64,000 nt of DNA. Source: Phytopseudomonas flavescens (GTDB lineage Bacteria; Pseudomonadota; Gammaproteobacteria; Pseudomonadales; Pseudomonadaceae). Made by a program: the position numbers and the translations under genes. Under the pieces are notes generated by a model. The model had not been told where the DNA came from. It saw nothing but the letters and a program-made list of their open reading frames with translations, and made no database searches. Shown here one piece after another: positions 45,748-54,390 of this stretch (positions within the stretch are counted from its first letter, which is position 1; every line of letters starts with the position of its first letter). The DNA lies in assembly GCF_900100535.1 (NCBI RefSeq), contig NZ_FNDG01000001.1:1-64000 (forward strand). Reading direction: 5' to 3'.

Positions 45748-48700
45748 TCACCCCTCCACCTGACTCCACTGCTTGCTCAGGCGCTTGTCCGACACGGCCA
45801 TCTTCGTGCCCAGTTGCTGGGCGAACAGGGACACGCGGTACTCTTCGAGCATCCAGCGATAGAGCACCAGGTTGACGTCACGCTTGCCTTCCTGCAGGTG
45901 CTTGCCGAGGCGCGCCTGGTACTGCTCCCAGTAGCCGGCCAGCTCGCCACTCCACACCCGGTCGCGCTGCAGCTGCGCGGCGATCTTGTCGAAGCGTTGC
46001 TCGATGGCCTTGAGGTAGCGCGGCACGTCCTTGAGCCATTCGGCAGGGGTTTCGCGGACGAAACCGGGATAGACCAGATTGCCCACCTGCGCCTTGATGT
46101 CGTTGAGCGCCACTGCCTGGGCCAGGTCGATCTTGCCCTTGAAGCGCTTCTGCAGGCCATGCCACAGCTTGAGCACGTCCAGGGTCAGGCGGGCCAGCCG
46201 CTCGGCGTGGTCGGCCCAGGCACCGCGTTTTTTCTCGGCCAGGGCGGCCAGGGCGGCGCCGTCACGGGGCAGCGACGGCTCGCCTTCGAGGATGCAGCTG
46301 TCGAGGCTGGCCAGCAGAATGTCTTCGACCAGCCCATCGACCCGGCCCAGCTCGCGGTGCAGCAAGCCCAGCTCGGTCAGCCCGGGCAACTTGCCGCGCA
46401 GGAACTTGGCTGGCTCGGCCAGCTGTTGCAGCAGCAGGCGCTGCAGGGCACGGCGATGCTGGAACTCGGCTTCGGCCTGGGTCGGGAAGCGCCCCTCCTT
46501 GACCACCCCACCCTCTTCCACCAGCGCCGGGAACACGGTCATCGACAGCCCGGCGACCTTTTGCTGAGTCTTCTCGGCGACCTGGGCGAAGCCCTTGGCT
46601 TCCACCGGTTTCTGCACCTTGTCGGTCTGAGGGATGGCCAGCGCGGCCTGGCTGGCCTCGGCGAAGCGTGCGGTCAGCTCGGCGAGGTCACGACCTTCGC
46701 CGAGCAGCTTGCCATGGGTATCGACCACTTCGATGTTCATCTTCAGGTGGGTTTCCAGCTGACGAGTGGCGTCGACCCACGCCTCGCTGTCGATACGCGC
46801 GCCGGTCATGCGTTGCAGCTCGCGGGCCAGGCTTTCCGGCAGGCTGCCCTGGCCGAAGGTGAGCTTGCCCAGGGCCGCGCCGACGAAGTCCGGCACCGGC
46901 ACGAAGTTCTTGCGCAGCGCCTTGGGCAGGCCACGCACCAGATCGATGGCCTTGGCCTCGATCAGCCCCGGCACCAGCCATTCCAGGCGCTCGCCCGGCA
47001 ACTGCGGCAACAGCGGCGCCGGCACGCGCAAGGTCACGCCGTCGCGCGGGTGATTGGGTTCGAAGTGGTAGCTGAGCGGCAACTGCAGCTCACCGATATG
47101 CAGGGTATCGGGATACTGGGCGGCGGTAACTTCCAGCGCCTCGCGGGCCAGCACGTCTTCCTCGCGCATCATCAGCAACTGGGGATCTTTGCCGCTCTCG
47201 CGCTTGTACCAGCTCTCGAAGGTCGCCGCCTGGTAGATATCCTGGGGAATGCGCGCCTCGTAGTAGGCGAACAGAGTTTCCTCGTCGGCAAGAATGTCGC
47301 GACGACGGGCCTTGGCCTCCAGTTCGTCGAGCCTTTCCAGCAGCACACGGTTGGCGTTCAGGCACTTGGCGCGGCTGTTGATTTCGCCGCGCACCAGCCC
47401 TTCGCGGATGAACAGCTCGCGGCACGCCTGCGGGTCGATGGGCCCGTAATGCACCGGGCGGCGCCCGACCACGATCAGGCCGTACAGGGTCACCTGCTCG
47501 TATGCCACCACCTGGCCGCGCTTCTTCTCCCAGTGCGGCTCGAAGTGGTTCTTCTTGATCAGGTGACCGGCCAGCGGCTCGATCCAGTCCGGCTCGATCT
47601 TGGCCACCTGGCGGGCGAACAGCTTGGTGGTCTCGACCAGCTCGGCGGCCATGATCCAGTTAGGCTTCTTGCGGCCGATCACCGACGACGGATGCACCCA
47701 GAAGCGACGCTGACGGGCGCCGAGGAAGTCGCCCTCCTCGGCTTTCTGGCCGATCTGGCTGAGCAGGCCGCTGAGAATCGCCTTGTGCACGGCCGCATAA
47801 CCCTTGGCGCGCTGCGCCGCTTCACTGGCCTCGGCCTGCTCGCGGAGGATCACATTGACCTTGGTGTCGGTGGTGGGCGCTGCGCGCTCGGCCTTCTCGT
47901 AGGCTGGACGGCCGGAGCCGTCCAACTGGGTGGACAAGCCTGCGGCGTTGTCCACCCTACCCACGTCATGAGTTTGGGAAGCTGATGGCTTGCCGGGCGC
48001 CAGTTGCAGGTCCCTGGCCAACAACACCAGTTGCCGATGCGCATCGCGCCACTCGCGCAGGCGCATGTAGTTGAGGAAGTTCTTCTTGCACCAGCTGCGC
48101 AGCGGATTGGAACCCAGCTCCTGGCGTTTTTCCTCGAAGCCGCGCCACAGGTTGATCAGCGCGGCGAAGTCGGAATCCACATCCTTCCATTGCGCATGGG
48201 CCTGGTCGGCCGCCTGCTGGCGGTCCATCGGCCGCTCGCGCGGATCCTGCACCGACAGCGCGCTGGCGACGATCAGCAGCTCCTGCAGGCTGCCCAGTTT
48301 GGCGGCCTCCAGCACCATGCGGCCCAGGCGCGGGTCGATGGGCAGGCGCGCCAGTTGGCGACCCAGCGGGGTCAGCTGCCCTTCGCGATTGACCGCGGAC
48401 AGCTCCTGCAGCAGGTTGAACCCATCGCTGATGGCCTTGCCATCCGGCGGCTCGATAAAGGGGAAATCCTCAATGCTGCCCAGGCGCAGGTGCAGCATCT
48501 GCAGGATCACCGCCGCCAGGTTGGTGCGCAGGATCTCCGGATCGGTGAATGCCGGCCGACCGAGGAAATCCTCTTCGCTGTACAGCCGCACGCAGATGCC
48601 CGGCTCGACCCGGCCGCAACGGCCCTTGCGCTGGTTGGCGCTGGCCTGGGAAACCGCCTCGATGGGCAGGCGCTGCACCTTCGCGCGATAGCTGTAGCGG

Positions 48701-49851
48701 CTGATCCGCGCCGTGCCGCTGTCGATCACGTAACGAATGCCCGGCACCGTCAACGAGGTTTCCGCGACGTTGGTGGCCAGCACGATCTTGCGCCCGGCCA
48801 TGGGCGCGAAGATCTTCTGCTGCTCGGCAGGCGTCAGCCGCGCATACAAGGGCAGCACTTCGGTGAAGCGCAGGTTGGCCTTGCGCAGCACCTCGGCGGC
48901 GTCGCGAATCTCGCGTTCACCCGGCAGGAAGATCAGTACATCGCCCGGGCGCTTGCCCTCGGCATGCTCATGGGCAGCGATCTCGTCCAGTGCGGCGAGA
49001 ATGCCCTGATCGACGGTGAGGTCGTCGAGCAGGCGCTCGCCCTCCTCGTCCACCTCGGCAGCCAGCGGCCGGTACCAGGTTTCCACCGGATAGGTGCGGC
49101 CTGAGACTTCGACGATCGGTGCATCCGGAAGCCCGGCCCCGCCGAAATGCTTGCTGAAGCGCTCCAGGTCGATGGTCGCCGAGGTGATGATCACCTTGAG
49201 GTCGGGCCGACGCGGCAGCAGGGTCTTCAGGTAGCCGAGCAGGAAGTCGATATTGAGACTGCGTTCGTGGGCCTCGTCGACGATCAGCGTGTCGTACTTT
49301 TCCAGATAGCGATCATGCTGGGTTTCGGCGAGCAGGATGCCGTCGGTCATCAGCTTGATCAGCGAACTGCCCTTGCTCTGATCCTCGAAGCGCACCTGAT
49401 AACCGACCAGCTCGCCCAACGGCGTGCCGATCTCCTCGGCCACCCGCGTCGCCACACTGCGCGCAGCCAGACGCCGCGGCTGGGTATGGCCGATCAGGCC
49501 GTGCTGGCCACGACCGATCTCCAGGCAGATCTTCGGCAACTGGGTGGTCTTGCCCGAACCGGTCTCGCCGGCGATCACCAGCACCTGATGCTTGGCCAGC
49601 GCCGCCTTGATCTCGTCGCGCTTGGCCGCGATGGGCAACGCGTCGTCATAATGCATCACCGGCACACTCAAGCGCCGCGCCTCGACCTTGGCGCAAGACG
49701 CCTGGAAACGCTCCAGCCACTGCGCCTGCTTGGCTTCGTCGGGCTTCTTCTGCAACTCATGCAACTGCCGACGCAAGCGATGGCGGTCGGCGATCATGGC
49801 GTGGTCGAGGTTGTTCTGCAGGGCAGCGAAATCGAAGGGGACGTCGGTCAT
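45748..49851 (-). CDS. hrpA: ATP-dependent RNA helicase HrpA (DEAH box), with an in-frame repeat insertion
   Basis: 1367 residues. Walker A GETGSGKTTQLPK (about 95-102), the DEAH box (IVDEAHERSLN), SATIDLERFS, FLPGEREI and the motif VI region QRKGRCGRVEPG give a full DExH/RHA helicase; HA2 and OB-like regions and the long HrpA C-terminus follow. It unwinds RNA and may act on stalled ribosomes or mRNA decay. About 45-65 residues near 618-665 (APGKPSASQTHDVGRVDNAAG onward) are an extra segment that contains a DNA hairpin repeat at 47906-47957. The rest matches the family. Confidence 0.95.
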   Translation of the reverse strand: MTDVPFDFAALQNNLDHAMIADRHRLRRQLHELQKKPDEAKQAQWLERFQASCAKVEARRLSVPVMHYDDALPIAAKRDEIKAALAKHQVLVIAGETGSGKTTQLPKICLEIGRGQHGLIGHTQPRRLAARSVATRVAEEIGTPLGELVGYQVRFEDQSKGSSLIKLMTDGILLAETQHDRYLEKYDTLIVDEAHERSLNIDFLLGYLKTLLPRRPDLKVIITSATIDLERFSKHFGGAGLPDAPIVEVSGRTYPVETWYRPLAAEVDEEGERLLDDLTVDQGILAALDEIAAHEHAEGKRPGDVLIFLPGEREIRDAAEVLRKANLRFTEVLPLYARLTPAEQQKIFAPMAGRKIVLATNVAETSLTVPGIRYVIDSGTARISRYSYRAKVQRLPIEAVSQASANQRKGRCGRVEPGICVRLYSEEDFLGRPAFTDPEILRTNLAAVILQMLHLRLGSIEDFPFIEPPDGKAISDGFNLLQELSAVNREGQLTPLGRQLARLPIDPRLGRMVLEAAKLGSLQELLIVASALSVQDPRERPMDRQQAADQAHAQWKDVDSDFAALINLWRGFEEKRQELGSNPLRSWCKKNFLNYMRLREWRDAHRQLVLLARDLQLAPGKPSASQTHDVGRVDNAAGLSTQLDGSGRPAYEKAERAAPTTDTKVNVILREQAEASEAAQRAKGYAAVHKAILSGLLSQIGQKAEEGDFLGARQRRFWVHPSSVIGRKKPNWIMAAELVETTKLFARQVAKIEPDWIEPLAGHLIKKNHFEPHWEKKRGQVVAYEQVTLYGLIVVGRRPVHYGPIDPQACRELFIREGLVRGEINSRAKCLNANRVLLERLDELEAKARRRDILADEETLFAYYEARIPQDIYQAATFESWYKRESGKDPQLLMMREEDVLAREALEVTAAQYPDTLHIGELQLPLSYHFEPNHPRDGVTLRVPAPLLPQLPGERLEWLVPGLIEAKAIDLVRGLPKALRKNFVPVPDFVGAALGKLTFGQGSLPESLARELQRMTGARIDSEAWVDATRQLETHLKMNIEVVDTHGKLLGEGRDLAELTARFAEASQAALAIPQTDKVQKPVEAKGFAQVAEKTQQKVAGLSMTVFPALVEEGGVVKEGRFPTQAEAEFQHRRALQRLLLQQLAEPAKFLRGKLPGLTELGLLHRELGRVDGLVEDILLASLDSCILEGEPSLPRDGAALAALAEKKRGAWADHAERLARLTLDVLKLWHGLQKRFKGKIDLAQAVALNDIKAQVGNLVYPGFVRETPAEWLKDVPRYLKAIEQRFDKIAAQLQRDRVWSGELAGYWEQYQARLGKHLQEGKRDVNLVLYRWMLEEYRVSLFAQQLGTKMAVSDKRLSKQWSQVEG
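47906..47957. repeat. Double-hairpin repeat inserted in frame in hrpA
   Basis: GGACGGC-CGGA-GCCGTCC (47906-47923) is followed directly by GGGTGGACAA (47928-47937), a 10-nt loop, and TTGTCCACCC (47948-47957), both perfect stems. The second resembles the GTAGGGTGGACAA-type short interspersed repeats of some Pseudomonas genomes. It is read through as protein inside hrpA without a stop. The coding strand is the minus strand. Confidence 0.75.
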
Positions 49852-49995
49852 CAGGCTCGGGGGGTCGCGGAAAAGGTGGGATTGTCGCAGATTACGGGCT
49901 GGGGCGTGCAGGGTGGGCTATTGACGGAAGTCGGCGCGATGGATGCCGGGCGTGCGACGATTGCCCAAGCAGGCGCTGTAATTTTCAGGCAATCG

Positions 49996-50892
49996 CTACG
50001 TCGAGAACTTCTTCGCGCCAGCGACGCAAAGAATGACAGCAACTGTCACACCCAGCATCCCAATACTCACGCTCTCATGCAGCAGGGTCGCGGCGAGTGC
50101 GAGACCGAAGAACGGCTGTAACAGTTGCAGTTGACCAACCGCCGCGATGCCCCCCAAAGCCAGGCCGCGATACCAGAACACGAAGCCGATCAGCATGCTG
50201 AACAAAGATACGTATGCAAGGCTGATCCAGGCGGGGGCCGAGATGCCCGAGAGGTTTGCCGGCATCCTGTACACCGTCAGCGCAACCATTGCTGGCAGCG
50301 ATAGAACCAGAGCCCAGGAAATCACCTGCCAGCCGCCAAGAACTTTCGACAGTTTAGCTCCTTCGGCGTACCCGAGCCCACAGGCCACTATTGCAAGTAG
50401 CATCAGAACATCGCCCTCGGGTGAAGCGGTCAGTCCCTGAGAGACTGCAAAGCCGACAACAAGCAGGCTGCCCAGACTGGAGAAAATCCAAAAGGCCAAA
50501 CGTGGGCGCTCACCTCCACGTAATACGCCAAAAGCCGCAGTGGCAAGAGGTAACAATCCGAGGAAGACAATGGAGTAGGCAGAGGTGACGTACTGCAAAG
50601 CCATCGCCGTCAGCAGCGGGAAGCCAACAACCACTCCAAAAGCTACCACAGCCAATGGAATGAGTTGGCTACGTATTGGGCGCTTCTCCCGAAACAGCAG
50701 GAGCAGCGTCAACCCCAGCAGGCCAGCAATGGTCGCGCGTGCGACTGTCAAAAACACTGGGTCAAATTCCAGGACAGCGACTCGAGTAGCGGGCAGCGAA
50801 CCGCTGAAGATCAGCACGCCTATGAGTCCATTGATCCAGCCACTGGCGCTCTTGTCGTTGAACTGTCCGGATAAGTTGGTTGTGTTGCTCAC
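49996..50892 (-). CDS. DMT-family transporter (EamA)
   Basis: A 298-residue permease of ten membrane segments in two EamA repeats (for example GLIGVLIFSGSLPATRVAV, VVAFGVVVGFPLLTAMAL, GGIAAVGQLQLLQPFFGL). It is predicted to export a metabolite or amino acid. The start is GTG 50892, with GAGG 8 bases upstream (coding strand); an upstream start at 50970 is rejected. It is divergent from the MocR regulator, whose operator-like site at 50943-50960 lies between them, so it is probably its target. Confidence 0.88.
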   Translation of the reverse strand: MSNTTNLSGQFNDKSASGWINGLIGVLIFSGSLPATRVAVLEFDPVFLTVARATIAGLLGLTLLLLFREKRPIRSQLIPLAVVAFGVVVGFPLLTAMALQYVTSAYSIVFLGLLPLATAAFGVLRGGERPRLAFWIFSSLGSLLVVGFAVSQGLTASPEGDVLMLLAIVACGLGYAEGAKLSKVLGGWQVISWALVLSLPAMVALTVYRMPANLSGISAPAWISLAYVSLFSMLIGFVFWYRGLALGGIAAVGQLQLLQPFFGLALAATLLHESVSIGMLGVTVAVILCVAGAKKFST

Positions 50893-50942
50893 GACTCGTA
50901 CCTCGCTGCCTGGATGGAAGAAGAGTACGATCCGCCTTGCAC

Positions 50943-50960
50943 TACAATCAAAAAATTGTA
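50943..50960. promoter_or_regulatory. Operator-like palindrome abutting the MocR start
   Basis: TACAAT - CAAAAA - ATTGTA (50943-50960) is a perfect 6+6 dyad that ends directly before ATG 50961 and lies ~50 bases upstream of the divergent DMT gene. This is the expected place for a MocR operator. Confidence 0.5.
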
Positions 50961-52307
50961 ATGGATACATGTCCCATGCCTCGGTCGCGTTACAAAGCCA
51001 TAGTTGACGCCCTTGCCGCTGACATACGCGCCGGAAAGCTCTCCCCCGGCACTCGCCTCCTCACCCACCGTGAGCTCTCGAAGAAAGAAGGGGTCGCGCT
51101 GGTAACCGCCAGCCGCATCTACGCAGAGCTTGAGCAGATGGGGCTTGTGAGTGGAGAAACTGGCCGCGGCACCTTCGTTCGCGAGACGTCCCTGCCGCAG
51201 GGCCATGGTGTCGACCAGCAGAACGTCGTCGCAGGGATGATCGACCTCAACTTCAACTACCCCTCACTTCCCGGGCAAGCCGAATTGCTACGCACGGCAC
51301 TCCGACAATTGGCTCTGTCAGGTGACCTTGAATCGCTCCTGCGCTATCAGCCGCATGGAGGACGATTGCATGAGCGCGCAGCTGTAGCGCGCCACCTCAA
51401 AAATCTAGGTCTCGTCATCGAGCCATCTCTAGTCATGTTGGTAAATGGTGCTCAGCATGGTCTGGCAATAACGCTGATGGGGTTGTTCCGGCCAGGCGAC
51501 GTTATTGCTGCCGATGCATTGAGCTATCCGGGGTTCAAGGTTCTTGCCGAAACCCTGCACCTCGAGATTGTCGCGGTTCCCTTATCAGGAAACGGCCCCG
51601 ATCTCAGTGCACTGGAACGTCTTTGCAAAAGCAGGCCTGTTCGCGCGATCTACACGATGCCGACCCTGCATAATCCGCTTAGCTGGGTGATGGAGCTGAG
51701 CGAGCGGGAGCGCCTGACGTCCATTGCCAGAAAACATGACCTGACAATCATTGAGGATGCAGCCTATGCCTATCTGGTTGAGGCCGCCCCAGCGCCTTTG
51801 GCGCAGCTTGCCCCGGAGCGCACGGTGTATATCTCCGGGTTTTCGAAGAGCGTCGCAACGGGGCTGCGCGTTGGTTTTGTCGCGGCGCCAGCTAACCTGA
51901 TTCCAAGCCTGGAGCGGACAATCCGCGCGACAACCTGGAATACGCCTGGCATCCTTACCGCTATCACCACCGCCTGGCTGGATGACGGTACGGTTGCCAG
52001 GCTGGAAGTTGAAAAGCGCCAGGATGCACAATCACGACAAGCACTGGCTGCGACAGCACTCAAAGGCATTCACTACGTGAGCCATCCGTCCTCTTACTTC
52101 CTGTGGCTACCCTTGGCCGAGGAGGCACGTGCCGACAGAATCACGGTGGCGCTGATGCAGGAGCGGATATCCGTGTCCACGGCAGAGCCATTTTCCACTT
52201 CGCTGCATGTACCACATGCGATCCGACTGGCACTTGGGTCAGTTGATATACAGTCGCTGGAGCCTGCGTTGAAACGAGTGGCCTCGGTTATCCGCTTCTA
52301 CTCGTGA
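50961..52307 (+). CDS. MocR-type regulator (GntR HTH plus aminotransferase fold)
   Basis: 448 residues. The GntR winged helix occupies about 10-80 (THRELSKKEGVALVTASRIYAELEQMG). A fold-type I aminotransferase domain follows; the PLP-binding Lys is in YISGFSKSVATGLRVGFVA and an Asp in IIEDAAYAYL. MocR proteins sense PLP or amino-acid adducts and regulate neighbours. ATG 50961 and ATG 50976 are both possible and neither has a Shine-Dalgarno, so the mRNA may be leaderless. It is divergent from the DMT transporter it likely controls. Confidence 0.88.
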   Translation: MDTCPMPRSRYKAIVDALAADIRAGKLSPGTRLLTHRELSKKEGVALVTASRIYAELEQMGLVSGETGRGTFVRETSLPQGHGVDQQNVVAGMIDLNFNYPSLPGQAELLRTALRQLALSGDLESLLRYQPHGGRLHERAAVARHLKNLGLVIEPSLVMLVNGAQHGLAITLMGLFRPGDVIAADALSYPGFKVLAETLHLEIVAVPLSGNGPDLSALERLCKSRPVRAIYTMPTLHNPLSWVMELSERERLTSIARKHDLTIIEDAAYAYLVEAAPAPLAQLAPERTVYISGFSKSVATGLRVGFVAAPANLIPSLERTIRATTWNTPGILTAITTAWLDDGTVARLEVEKRQDAQSRQALAATALKGIHYVSHPSSYFLWLPLAEEARADRITVALMQERISVSTAEPFSTSLHVPHAIRLALGSVDIQSLEPALKRVASVIRFYS

Positions 52308-52409
52308 CTTCTTGGGTCAACGGCAGCGATTGGCGGCGATAGAAGCCCCGCGGTTCCCCCAGCCCTCAAACCTTGCCCATTCCCTCCCCACCAAGTTACA
52401 GTCCCGCCC

Positions 52410-52598
52410 GTCACGGTAAATCCCGTGACCGGGTGTAGGAACCCGTTTCCCACGAAGGCGCGGTAGCGCCATAGCCGAGAGCAGGCGCTTTTTTTGTGCC
52501 TGCTGTTTTCTCGCGCATTTATGGCGGGCCGTGTGAGGCAGGCCTCGGCCTGGCCGGCGTCCTTCGTGGCCGGTATTCCTACCCTTGCACGGTCCGCC
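52410..52598 (+). ncRNA. Structured leader RNA candidate upstream of two small genes
   Basis: A chain of perfect hairpins: GTCACGG/CCGTGAC (52410-52429), CGGGT/ACCCG (52430-52445), GGCGC/GCGCC (52457-52470) and AGCAGGC/GCCTGCT with a T-rich loop (52480-52504), then a long-range pairing GGCGG-x-CCGTG (52523-52533) with CACGG-x-CCGCC (52588-52598). No ORF in the stretch is convincing. Dense structure before two orphan small genes suggests a regulatory leader or sRNA. Confidence 0.5.
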
Positions 52599-52627
52599 AC
52601 CCATACCCGTAGGAAGGTTGGTCGGCG

Positions 52628-52650
52628 GCTCCTTAAATTCACGAAGGAGC
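52628..52650 (+). promoter_or_regulatory. Hairpin that hides a ribosome binding site
   Basis: GCTCCTT (52628-52634) is perfectly complementary to AAGGAGC (52644-52650), with a 9-nt loop. The right arm contains AAGGAG, the Shine-Dalgarno for the leader ORF at 52660 (10 bases between). Pairing would block translation of it, so translation may depend on something opening the stem. Confidence 0.5.
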
Positions 52651-52659
52651 ATAAGGAAA

Positions 52660-52752
52660 ATGCACTATCCCCCTTTTACCCAAGGGCTCCGCCCTGGGCT
52701 GCTGGCTGTCGTGTCGACTTCCGTTCTGGAGGTGCTGCATGAGCCGCTCTAA
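52660..52752 (+). CDS. Short leader ORF overlapping the next gene
   Basis: ATG 52660, 30 codons, TAA at 52750. It begins MHYPPFTQGLRPG and is not recognised. It overlaps the ATG of the downstream 80-aa gene (52739) by 14 bases, so translation of the two is likely coupled. It is preceded by AAGGAG, which lies in the hairpin 52628-52650. Too short to judge by composition. Confidence 0.35.
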   Translation: MHYPPFTQGLRPGLLAVVSTSVLEVLHEPL

Positions 52753-52981
52753 GTCCGTCATCGTTCCTTTCCCTACGCCGCCGAATCCGTTGCAGCGCCA
52801 CGTGGCCGATGATGGCTGGATCCTGGCTGCGGCCGAGTACCGGGCGGCGCTGTTGGCCAAGCTGCTCAGGCGTATACCGCAACAGGAACTGGCGGACACC
52901 TCCAGCGTGCTGCTCAGCGAGCTGGTGGTGCTGTACCGCCAGGCCATCAACCAGACGCACGGGAGGGCCGGGCCGGAGTAA
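52739..52981 (+). CDS. Hypothetical small protein, 80 aa
   Basis: 80 residues, starting MSRSKSVIVPFPTPPNPLQ, then two predicted helices (GWILAAAEYRAALLAKLLRRI and SSVLLSELVVLYRQAIN). No signal peptide. Its ribosome site is GGAGG, 8 bases upstream. The gene sits after the structured leader and overlaps the leader ORF. I do not recognise the family. A small helical protein in a probably accessory locus; role unknown. Confidence 0.6.
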   Translation: MSRSKSVIVPFPTPPNPLQRHVADDGWILAAAEYRAALLAKLLRRIPQQELADTSSVLLSELVVLYRQAINQTHGRAGPE

Positions 52982-53269
52982 GTCGGCGGCGGGTCATCGC
53001 ATCTGCAACGACTTGACCTTGGCTGGCGTGGTCAATGCCACGCGCTTCGCCCCTGCCCGGCCGAATGCCGACGATTTCGCGGCGAGCGTGGCAGCGCCTG
53101 GTGCCGGCGCAGCGCTCCGCAAAATCGGTGCGCGTGGCGAAGAGAGGGCAAAAGCGAGCGCCGATGCGGTAGGCTTGCCGCTCCAGGCCGGCAGGCAGTC
53201 CTTGCCGGCCGCCGCTGCCGGGGCTCACCCACAGCGTTCGACCGCCACCGACTCCAAGCAAGGGGCAAT

Positions 53270-53503
53270 ATGGGCCAGCGCCACACGCAAATACTGAAGA
53301 ACGATCTCAAGGCAATCGCGGAGGACCTGAAATGGGCTTCGGTGGACCTGGTAAAGATCGCGGAGCGGCTCAGGGGCACGGAAAGCGAGGCGGATGCCTG
53401 GGCCATCCTGCGCATGGTCGGGGTGCTGATCAATGGCGAGGAGCGGTTGAACAAGTATGCCAGCGAGATCAAGTCCGGGCGGATCATCCGCTCCAAGGGC
53501 TGA
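53270..53503 (+). CDS. Hypothetical small helical protein, 77 aa
   Basis: 77 residues, highly charged and probably all helical (KNDLKAIAEDLKWASVDLVKIAERLRG, then DAWAILRMVGVLINGEERLN). Ribosome site AAGGGG. It is 288 bases after the 80-aa gene and in the same direction. Frames in the gap between them look like GC-driven shadows. Unrecognised; the helical pattern suggests a protein-protein partner. Confidence 0.5.
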   Translation: MGQRHTQILKNDLKAIAEDLKWASVDLVKIAERLRGTESEADAWAILRMVGVLINGEERLNKYASEIKSGRIIRSKG

Positions 53504-53686
53504 ACACCCTCCTGTGAGCACGCCATGCGCGCGATCACGGGCATGGAACGTTCGCACGGAGACAGGCTGGGCTTCGACTTCTGCCTTGTCGCTGCCCATT
53601 CCTCGCAAAGCGCGCAGAGTAATCAAGGACAGACCACGATGTATTCGCAGTGCTCTGCACGCCGGCGCATGACGTATGAACTCGTA

Positions 53687-54265
53687 TTAGAAGCTCTGCA
53701 GGCTCACCGGGATATCAGCCGCCTTCGCCAGTTCGATGAGGTGCGCGATCTGTGCCTGACCGACGATAAAACCCGCGTATTCATCGCCGCCGGTGTCCAT
53801 ATGCAAGTAGCGCAGGCCGTGGGGCTGGAGCCAGCAGTCGAACTCGCTCAGGATTTCATTCAACGGCAAGCCATTGGCATTCGAGTAGATATAGGGAATG
53901 GAGATGCCGGCGGCCCGGACGAGATAAGGTGCCAGGTACTCGAACGTATCGAGGCCTCGGATATCGCAGGCCATAAGGGTCAGGTGAGCCAACTTCTGCC
54001 CGCGATGGTCGTCGATCAGCCCCTGGTAAACGGCCGTGCTGGTGCACTCGCCTTTATTGAGTTTTCGTATGATGCGCCGCACCAACCTGTCGCGCTCGGC
54101 CTCTGGCAGGCGGCCCAGTAGTGCTTCGACGAAGGCCTTCAAGGCACGACGCTGATCAGGCAGATCCGGCCGCAGTGCTTTGAAACACTCGCTATCGCTG
54201 AGATCGGTTTGCTCCGGTGCTGGCATGCTGAAACGCCCACCGAAAAGCCGATTCCACAGTCCCAT
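53687..54265 (-). CDS. Hypothetical protein, possibly DUF6630 family
   Basis: 192 residues. The N-terminal half is charged and helical; the C-terminal half has ISIPYIYSNANGLPLNEIL, WLQPHGLRYLHMDTGGDEYAGFIV and HLIELAKAADIPVSL, which resembles DUF6630 (SMI1-like) proteins. These are of unknown role, and some relatives belong to immunity-protein families. Neighbouring DNA is AT-richer than average, which fits an acquired locus. No partner toxin gene was found nearby. Confidence 0.6.
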   Translation of the reverse strand: MGLWNRLFGGRFSMPAPEQTDLSDSECFKALRPDLPDQRRALKAFVEALLGRLPEAERDRLVRRIIRKLNKGECTSTAVYQGLIDDHRGQKLAHLTLMACDIRGLDTFEYLAPYLVRAAGISIPYIYSNANGLPLNEILSEFDCWLQPHGLRYLHMDTGGDEYAGFIVGQAQIAHLIELAKAADIPVSLQSF

Positions 54266-54390
54266 TTGCTAAACCTCGCGCGCGTTCGTGCATACAGCCT
54301 GGTATTCGGATACGGAAACATCCTCGCTGAAAAGCAAACGAAAAAGAGACAAATTTTTAATCTGTACCCTACGCAGATGTTCACTCTCTC

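Noticed and set aside
45523-47985. 820-aa rightward open frame
   Set aside because: Antisense to hrpA; Gln/Leu-rich composition is typical of a high-GC shadow.
52947-53261. 104-aa leftward frame between the two small orphan genes
   Set aside because: Arg/Gly-rich shadow with no initiation signal.
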